Below are positions 58,560 through 64,000 of a DNA stretch of 64,000 nt, piece by piece. The stretch covers positions 124,001 to 188,000 of the forward strand of contig SAQR01000002.1 of NCBI GenBank assembly GCA_004020365.1, written 5' to 3'. The stretch comes from Mesorhizobium sp. (GTDB taxonomy: Bacteria > Pseudomonadota > Alphaproteobacteria > Rhizobiales > Rhizobiaceae). The position numbers were made by a program, and so were the translations under genes. The stretch's first letter is position 1. Each line of letters begins with the position of its first letter. The notes under the pieces were generated by a model. That model searched no databases and was not told the DNA's origin. It was given only the letters and a program-made list of their open reading frames with translations.

Positions 58560-59990
58560 TCATAGCTTCGCCACGAAATCGAGGAGCGCCTGGCGGTCGG
58601 TCTCGTCCAGGTCGAAGAAGCGGTCGCGCACGATCTGCGCCGTGCCGCCATGGGCGAAGACGGCATCGCGTAGCGTGGTCGCGCGGCCGTCGTGCAGGTA
58701 GCGGTGGCGCAGGCGGATGCCGACGAGCGGTGCGGTCCGCCATTCGGCGCCGATGGCATCGCCCTGGACGATCTTGTCGTCGAGCGCCGGCCCCATGTCG
58801 TGCAGCAAAAGGTCGGAGTACAACTCGACTTCGCCGTCGGTGCCCTCCAGCGCCGGCACATGGCATTTGGCGCAGCCGATCGAGGCGAAAAGCCGTCCGC
58901 CAGGGCTGCCAAGCATCGCGCTTTGGCTCGATGAGGGCGATGCGGCCAGGAAGGTCGCCGAGAACGGGATCAGCGCAGCATAGGCCAGGGCCGCCGACAG
59001 AGCCACCCCGACGAAACCGATGCCGATCAGGCGCCAGGCGCCGCCGGCCTCTCCGAGCCGTCCGACCCGGGTGGTGATGCCGAGCGCGATCATCACCATC
59101 AGGAACAGGAACTGGTCGGCATCGAGGATGGCGCGGCGCAGTTGCGGATTGAGGGTGATCTCCGAATTGAGCATCACCACAGCGATGAACGCGACGATGA
59201 ACCACGGGAACGGGATCGGCGGCGCCTCTTGCGCCTTGTTGCGGCTGCGAAACACCAGGCTGGCGGCCAGCAGAAGCGGGACGAGCATCAGCACTTTGCT
59301 GAGTTTGACCAGTGTGGCGGTGTTCAGCGCGTCGTCGGAAATGGCGAAGGAGGCGCCGTAGACCTGCGCCAGCTCGAAAATGCTCGCCCCGACGAACACG
59401 CCATAGAGGCGATCGTCGAGATGTGGCAGCCAACCGCCCAGGAACATGACCGGATAGGCGAGCAACGCCACGGTGCCGCTCAGCGTGATCAAGGCGATGG
59501 CGATGCCGGCGCTCTGGTCGCGCGCCCGCATCAGCGCGGCCATCGAGAGGATCGCCGCGGCGCCGCAGACGGCGCTGCCGACCGCGACCAGCAGCGCGAT
59601 CTCGGCGTCGAGCCTGAACAGCTTGCGCGCGATGGCGTAGAGCAGCGTCAGCACCAGGATCAGTTCGATGGCCGCCACTGCGAGCGGCATGAACCCAAGA
59701 TCCAGGAACAGCCGCGTCGTGATACGGAAGCCGACCAGCACCACGGCGAGCCGCAACAGATAGCGCTTGGTGAAGTCGAGCCCCGGGCGCAAGGCGTCCG
59801 GACAGGCGAAGCTGCTGCCGATCAGCAGCCCGAAGAGCATGGCGACCAGGACCGGGTTGCGCGACAGCGGCTCGCCCAGTCCGCCGGCGATCCAGCCGGC
59901 CGCAACGGCGAGTGCCGCAGCAACGATGACGCCAGGCAGGACCGGGCGCATTTTTTCCGGCGCATGGGAGAGCGTCAGGGCAAGGCTCAT
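58560..59990 (-). CDS. YeiH-family putative sulfate/sulfite exporter fused to the C-terminal haem domain of a di-haem oxidoreductase
   Basis: A 476-residue fusion. Residues about 15-345 are a YeiH-type (Cons_hypoth698) transporter with some ten membrane segments; SRNPVLVAMLFGLLIGSSF, LLVAVGSAVCGAAAILSMAAL and GVFVGASIFELAQVYGAS are family landmarks. After the last segment (WRLIGIGFVGVALSAALAYA) comes a c-type cytochrome domain: IGCAKCHVP (C-x-x-C-H, residues 373-377), YSDLLLHDMGPALDD, GAEWRTAPLVGI and YLHDGRATTLRDAV, which is the second haem domain of DHOR/COG3488 proteins. This part must be periplasmic. The first haem domain is on the protein encoded just upstream (4-base overlap). Export of a sulfur oxyanion linked to its redox conversion is inferred. 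Confidence 0.9.
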   Translation of the reverse strand: MSLALTLSHAPEKMRPVLPGVIVAAALAVAAGWIAGGLGEPLSRNPVLVAMLFGLLIGSSFACPDALRPGLDFTKRYLLRLAVVLVGFRITTRLFLDLGFMPLAVAAIELILVLTLLYAIARKLFRLDAEIALLVAVGSAVCGAAAILSMAALMRARDQSAGIAIALITLSGTVALLAYPVMFLGGWLPHLDDRLYGVFVGASIFELAQVYGASFAISDDALNTATLVKLSKVLMLVPLLLAASLVFRSRNKAQEAPPIPFPWFIVAFIAVVMLNSEITLNPQLRRAILDADQFLFLMVMIALGITTRVGRLGEAGGAWRLIGIGFVGVALSAALAYAALIPFSATFLAASPSSSQSAMLGSPGGRLFASIGCAKCHVPALEGTDGEVELYSDLLLHDMGPALDDKIVQGDAIGAEWRTAPLVGIRLRHRYLHDGRATTLRDAVFAHGGTAQIVRDRFFDLDETDRQALLDFVAKL

Positions 59991-62050
59991 GGCTTTGCCC
60001 CATCGGGCAGGCGCAGGGTTCGCAGATAGGAAGCAACCGCCTCGATCTGTGCGGAACTCTGCTCGATTGGCTGCGCGCCCGCCTCGCGGCTGGCCGTCGC
60101 GCTGGTGATACCGAGTTCGTTTGCGAAAGCGTTCGCAACCATATCTTCGAGGGTGGCGATATCAGCCTTCCAGCCGTATCGGCCGACCCGCGACGCGCCT
60201 TGGGAGTCGACGACATGATGGGCGCGGCCTTTGATGCCGTCGCCCTTGCTGATCGCCTGCGCTTCGATGACGCTGTCTTGTATCTCGTCGATCCCGGCGA
60301 TACTGTAGAGAGCGAGCGGCATACGCAGCGAAATCACATTGGCCTGGCTTGGCATTGCCGCCGACACGATCGCCACGCCATCACGCAAGGCATGGCGTCT
60401 GGCGACCGGACTGCTGGGATGTTCGATCGGCACCGTGCGCCCAGAGCCCGGATCCATGTGGGCTATCCTGCGCGCAAAATGACTTTCATCGATGCTCGCG
60501 CCGCCAGGGCCGGGATGGCAGGCCACGCAGGACGTTGCATTGAACAATGGGCCGAGGCCCATCCGCGGCGTGAAATCGGTCTGGAACGACTTTTTTCCGT
60601 GCGCCGCAAGATTGGCGTCGGCGGCAGCGCTCTGCGTCTCCTGCGTCGCTGCCGCCGCGCCGTGCTCATCGAAGGCCCCAACCTCGACGAGCGCCCCTTC
60701 GTGGCCCGGAAATCCCGGAACCTCGCCGCCAATCGTAATCCAGATATGCTGTGCATCCGCCGACGTCGCGATCGCGCGAAGGCGATCGGGCCCGAGGGGT
60801 CCAAGACCGGGAACGTCGATCGTCGCGCGGGCGAGAAGCTGGCCGTCCTGGCTCACACGCAGCAGTGAACCGTCGCCGCGGTTGGCGACGAACAGATCGG
60901 ACCCGCCGGCGAGTGTCGTATGGCTCGAAAACTGCGGATTGGCGATTTCGGGAATGGCGGCGGCGATGTCGACCGGACGGTCGAATTCCGGCAGCAAGAT
61001 CGTGCGGATCCTGGCGACCGTTAAATGCCGCCGGTCGTCCTCCAGGTCAAGCAGCACCAGCCGGTCACGCCCCGGATCGGCGATGTAGAGAGCGCGGTCC
61101 GGGTTCCACTTGAAGGCGAGGCCGATGACGCCGGGATCGTCGCCGATGCCCTTGCTCGCCATGCCTTGGCCGGCGCTGACCGTGCCCGGCCCGGCCAAGC
61201 CGTCGACACCATCCTGGACGTGGATTTGAACCACGCCGCCATCCGCGGTGACCGCGGCGAACACTGCGAAGCCGCTGCCGTCGGGCGAGGGGCCGAGAAA
61301 CGCCGTTCCGAGCGCCCCCGTCTGCATTCCGCCCGATGTCAGCTGGCCGCTTGCTTGGTAATTCAGCAGCTTGCCAAGCCAGCCACTGGGCTGTGCTTTC
61401 GGCGCCTGCTCGCGATCGGTATGTCGGCCGGCGAACACGCCGCCGGCGGCGCGGCTTGGCGCGTTGGCGAGCGGCGCACCGTCGGGGTCGACGACGGTGA
61501 CGCTGCCCTCGCCAGCCAATCCGTTCGGCGCGTTAGCGATCCAGGGTCTTCCGAAGGCGTTGTTGATCGAAATGTATCGTGGTCCGGATGCGGCTGCGAG
61601 GCGCGCGGTTCGAGCCCCGGCATTGTACCGCCGGTTCAGGAACAGTTCACTCTGCGCCGTGTAGAGCTGAACCCTCGCATCTCCGCCGTTGCCGGTGAGC
61701 TCTTGCGGAACGATAATGGTGCCACCAGACTTGCCGGCGCGCGGATCGATGGACAGGATTGTCCCGACCTCAAATGCGGGATCGCCTGGCGGTGCGCCGA
61801 AATTGCTGCCTACCGCCACCAGGACCCTGAGCGGATCGAGCACTCGCCCTTCGCGCGTCGCCATAAGGAATTCCGGATTTCCCGGTATCGGCCCGCCGAC
61901 ATGAAAGCGCCCCACCTCGCGCACGCCGGCCACGTCGGGCAGCCCGACGGCAACGATTCGAGCGTTCAGGCGCCAATCGGGAGTCTGATCTCCCGCGAAC
62001 GCCCAGCCTGGCAACAGGCTGAGAACTATCGCCGTGGCCCTCGACAGCAT
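59987..62050 (-). CDS. exported propeller-like protein with the N-terminal haem domain of a di-haem oxidoreductase (DHOR/COG3488)
   Basis: A 687-residue periplasmic protein with a Sec signal peptide (MLSRATAIVLSLLPGWAFAGDQ). Residues about 25-460 look like a beta-propeller (RALYIADPGRDRLVLLDLED, DLFVANRGDGSLLRVSQDG, DAQHIWITIGGEVPG). The rest matches the first haem domain of DHOR proteins: LGPLFNATSCVACHPGPGG (C-x-x-C-H at about 508-512), GDGIKGRAHHV and VGRYGWKADIATLEDMVANAFANELGITS. It ends after ASYLRTLRLPDG, exactly where the second haem domain normally continues. That domain is on the following YeiH fusion. A longer start by 22 residues is possible but would hide the signal peptide. Confidence 0.87.
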   Translation of the reverse strand: MLSRATAIVLSLLPGWAFAGDQTPDWRLNARIVAVGLPDVAGVREVGRFHVGGPIPGNPEFLMATREGRVLDPLRVLVAVGSNFGAPPGDPAFEVGTILSIDPRAGKSGGTIIVPQELTGNGGDARVQLYTAQSELFLNRRYNAGARTARLAAASGPRYISINNAFGRPWIANAPNGLAGEGSVTVVDPDGAPLANAPSRAAGGVFAGRHTDREQAPKAQPSGWLGKLLNYQASGQLTSGGMQTGALGTAFLGPSPDGSGFAVFAAVTADGGVVQIHVQDGVDGLAGPGTVSAGQGMASKGIGDDPGVIGLAFKWNPDRALYIADPGRDRLVLLDLEDDRRHLTVARIRTILLPEFDRPVDIAAAIPEIANPQFSSHTTLAGGSDLFVANRGDGSLLRVSQDGQLLARATIDVPGLGPLGPDRLRAIATSADAQHIWITIGGEVPGFPGHEGALVEVGAFDEHGAAAATQETQSAAADANLAAHGKKSFQTDFTPRMGLGPLFNATSCVACHPGPGGASIDESHFARRIAHMDPGSGRTVPIEHPSSPVARRHALRDGVAIVSAAMPSQANVISLRMPLALYSIAGIDEIQDSVIEAQAISKGDGIKGRAHHVVDSQGASRVGRYGWKADIATLEDMVANAFANELGITSATASREAGAQPIEQSSAQIEAVASYLRTLRLPDGAKP

Positions 62051-62275
62051 CCGGCATCTCCGGGCCTGATAAGTCCCGACGGAATCTGTTGGGGCAACTG
62101 CACGGCTTGCTCGCATCGCGAAGTCTCCGGCGGTCGCAAGCGCGTGCTGACGCCTGCCAAATCACAGTGCAATTTTAGAGCACACGTACATACGGATCGC
62201 TTACGGCATTCGGCGTGCTGGCTCGCCGAGCATGCTGCTATGATTTGAGGTCTGTCGGCGCGAACGGCCGGTCGT
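62051..62275. promoter_or_regulatory. 225-bp intergenic region upstream of the DHOR/YeiH/cysH operon
   Basis: No gene is apparent. The region lies between the allophanate hydrolase stop and the DHOR-type start, both minus strand, and holds a short AT-rich patch (TCACAGTGCAATTTTAGAGC, about 62162-62181) that may carry the operon promoter. No clear -35/-10 pair or terminator was found. Confidence 0.35.
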
Positions 62276-64000
62276 TCAATCGGCCGGAACGCTTTCCACT
62301 CGCTCCGCCAGCCTTGCAACGAAGCTGCGCCAACCGCCATAGGCCGAAATGTCGATCGCTCGTGGCAATCCGGCGGTTTCGACCAGGAAGCCCTTGGCCG
62401 ATGTTCCGTCATCGAGCTCGATCGTGCCGATGCCGAGCGGCGGCGGGATCGCAGCCACGAAGCGCCCGAACGCATCCGCCGAAAGCCGCCAAACCTCGAC
62501 GTCGATCGCCGCCCCGTTGCCATCGGCAACACGCACGAGCCCCGGCTTCGGCACGGATTGGCCGGCGAGTGCGTAGAGCTGATAGGAAGCAACTGTCCTG
62601 GCGGCTCTGCTCATGCGCGCGCCAAGCGCGCAGAGTTGGCCGTTGAGCGGCATTCCCGACAAATGCGCGCCGACAACCACGAGCTCGATCAGGTCGTCAG
62701 CAGGGTCGAAGCTTTTGGCGGCGAAGGCAGGCATCGCCCAGCCTGTCGCGCCAAGGCCGAGACCGCTCGCCGCATGCAACTCGCTTGCCAGCGTCGCCGT
62801 CAGTACGTCCTTGCCGGCAGCGGCAAGCAAGGTAACGCTCATTGGCAGATCGTCGTCGCGCTTGCCGGTCGGCACGGCAATGCCGCACATGTCGAGCAGA
62901 TTGACGAAATTGGTGTAGGTGCCGAGCCGGCTGTTGGTGACGATCGGATCGGCCAAGACCGCGCCGATGGTGTAATGCGTCGGCGCCGTCGGCACGCAGA
63001 AAAGGTCGACCGAGGCGATGACCGGCGCGAGCTTGGCCTTGTAGGCCTGCAGCGCATAGAGGCCCTTGAAAGCATCCGCTGCGGAAAGTTTTCGTGCGCC
63101 GCCGATGATTGTGCGCGTCACCGGGTGCATGGCTGCCTCGTTCACGTCCATGAAATCCGCGATCGCCCCATAGCGCTCGGCCACCCAAGCGCCTTCGTAG
63201 AGCAGGTTGGCGGTAGCGTAGAAATCGCCGAAGGGAATTTCGATCAGTCGGCAGCCGAGCTGTTCCAGCGTCCGCAGCGCCGTTTCGAATCCCGCCTGCA
63301 TCGCCGCATCGCCAAAAAATTCCCGGTCCGCTTTTGCGGGAACCCCGACGGTCAACACGGGTGGACGCGGACCAAGCGGCGGCGCTGCGATAGCGCGCGA
63401 ATAAGGATCGACGTCATCTTTGGCCGCCGCGGCCCTGAAGACGCTGTAGGCGTCATCGACGGTGAGCGCGAAGACGGAGACGCAGTCGAGCGTGCGGCAG
63501 GCCGGCACCACGCCGGTGGCCGACAGCGCGCCGACGGTCGGCTTCAGCCCGACGATGTTGTTGAGGCCGGCGGGAATGCGGCCGGATCCTGCGGTATCGG
63601 TGCCGAGCGCGAAAGAAACAATGCCGTGCGCCGTCGCCACGGCCGAGCCGCACGAGGAACCGCCCGGCACCAGTTTCGGATCGATCGCGTTTCGGGGAAC
63701 CGGATAGGGTGTGCGCACGCCGACGAGGCCGGTGGCGAATTGGTCGAGATTGGTTTTTCCGACGACCAGCGCCCCGGCCGCCCTCAGACGCGCGACGACG
63801 GTGGCGTCTTTCGCCGGCAAGTAGGCATATTCGGCGCAGCCAGCCGTGGTCGGCATGCCGGCAACATCGATGTTGTCCTTGACCGCGAACGGCACGCCCC
63901 AGAGCGGCTTTGCCACGGGATCGAATCGGCCGAGTGCCTCGGCTTCGGCGAGCAGGTCCGCCTTGCTCGCCATATGGATGAAGATGCCGGGATCGTCCGC
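62276..64000 (-). CDS. atzF: allophanate hydrolase (N-terminus beyond window)
   Basis: A 574-residue visible part of an amidase-signature enzyme; the frame stays open to the window edge (ADDPGIFIHMAS), so the N-terminus is missing. Catalytic residues are Lys in PFAVKDNIDVAG, the cis-Ser in GGSSCGSAVATA and the nucleophile in GTDTAGSGRIPAG. The C-terminal domain (GMPLNGQLCALGARMSRAARTVASYQLYAL) is the one that distinguishes AtzF-type allophanate hydrolases from plain amidases. It splits allophanate into ammonia and carbon dioxide, working with urea carboxylase, presumably encoded just outside the window. Confidence 0.93.
   Translation of the reverse strand, partial: ADDPGIFIHMASKADLLAEAEALGRFDPVAKPLWGVPFAVKDNIDVAGMPTTAGCAEYAYLPAKDATVVARLRAAGALVVGKTNLDQFATGLVGVRTPYPVPRNAIDPKLVPGGSSCGSAVATAHGIVSFALGTDTAGSGRIPAGLNNIVGLKPTVGALSATGVVPACRTLDCVSVFALTVDDAYSVFRAAAAKDDVDPYSRAIAAPPLGPRPPVLTVGVPAKADREFFGDAAMQAGFETALRTLEQLGCRLIEIPFGDFYATANLLYEGAWVAERYGAIADFMDVNEAAMHPVTRTIIGGARKLSAADAFKGLYALQAYKAKLAPVIASVDLFCVPTAPTHYTIGAVLADPIVTNSRLGTYTNFVNLLDMCGIAVPTGKRDDDLPMSVTLLAAAGKDVLTATLASELHAASGLGLGATGWAMPAFAAKSFDPADDLIELVVVGAHLSGMPLNGQLCALGARMSRAARTVASYQLYALAGQSVPKPGLVRVADGNGAAIDVEVWRLSADAFGRFVAAIPPPLGIGTIELDDGTSAKGFLVETAGLPRAIDISAYGGWRSFVARLAERVESVPAD

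Noticed and set aside
58560-59990. The YeiH-cytochrome fusion as a simple frameshift or misassembly joining two genes
   Set aside because: The frame is continuous for 476 codons with a normal transition from the last membrane segment to the haem domain, and the upstream gene ends exactly at the natural inter-haem junction with a coupled ATGA overlap.
1-64000. tRNA, rRNA, phage or integrative-element genes
   Set aside because: No tRNA-like cloverleaf, rRNA segment, integrase or transposase was seen in either strand by inspection. A tRNAscan-type search would settle the tRNA question.

Overview
This 64-kb window is GC-rich (about 63-65% by eye) chromosomal DNA of an alphaproteobacterium. The gene content points to a rhizobium of the Phyllobacteriaceae, most likely Mesorhizobium or a close relative: ectoine-type ABC importer, heterotetrameric sarcosine oxidase, TRAP and sugar importers, many GntR/IclR-controlled catabolic islands, and an [Fe-S]-type CysH. 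The genus is inferred from family resemblance, not from a search. There are no rRNA or tRNA genes, CRISPR arrays, transposases or phage genes. The window reads as a string of independent catabolic islands, each with its own regulator.

Layout. (1) 1-3719, plus strand: end of a lambda-crystallin-like dehydrogenase, a beta-keto acid cleavage enzyme, an acyl-CoA dehydrogenase and an aminoglycoside-phosphotransferase-like kinase. (2) 3747-15211: a divergent island. The minus arm encodes two M24-fold hydrolases that have lost their metal ligands and the four sarcosine oxidase subunits. The plus arm encodes an EhuBCDA-type importer and a GntR regulator, with an attenuator-like terminator after ehuB. 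(3) 15305-18966: small unknown proteins, a DUF899 protein with three tandem Shine-Dalgarno copies, a tetratricopeptide/HTH protein and a glutaminyl-cyclase-like propeller. (4) 19284-27103: GntR, two-component flavin monooxygenase, TRAP transporter, EthD-like protein, HpaI-type aldolase and D-2-hydroxyacid dehydrogenase, all plus strand. (5) 27125-33168: IclR-controlled sugar-acid island (mutarotase, Gfo/Idh dehydrogenase, MaoC dehydratase, lactonase-like amidohydrolase, CaiB CoA-transferase, and a solute-binding-like protein without signal peptide). (6) 33411-39680: S10 peptidase, DUF1349 protein, an orphan AbrB antitoxin with a decayed PIN toxin, an SRPBCC protein with a broken HTH regulator, an SDR protein, an iron/2-oxoglutarate oxygenase and a probable anti-Shine-Dalgarno small RNA. 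(7) 39847-50353: IclR regulator with tandem operators, ribose-type sugar importer, amidohydrolase, D-threonine/D-serine dehydratase-like enzyme, RidA, AstE/AspA-family deacylase and an unknown cysteine-containing protein. (8) 50472-53714: a 1080-residue MalT-like/BTAD regulator. (9) 53715-57880: GntR-controlled HpaB/HpaC monooxygenase with cupin, flanked by copies of a short dispersed repeat, one of which overlaps the end of cysH. (10) 57801-62050: the most unusual locus. A di-heme thiol-oxidoreductase-like (COG3488/DHOR) protein is split between two genes, and the second half is fused to the C-terminus of a YeiH-type putative sulfate/sulfite exporter; cysH follows in the same direction. (11) 62276-64000: allophanate hydrolase, cut by the window end.

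The best candidate for an undescribed system is the split DHOR/YeiH/CysH operon, which suggests membrane export of a sulfur compound coupled to periplasmic cytochrome redox chemistry. Runners-up are the metal-less M24 pair with sarcosine oxidase and the Ehu importer, and the AbcR/NfeR1-like small RNA at about 39.6 kb.
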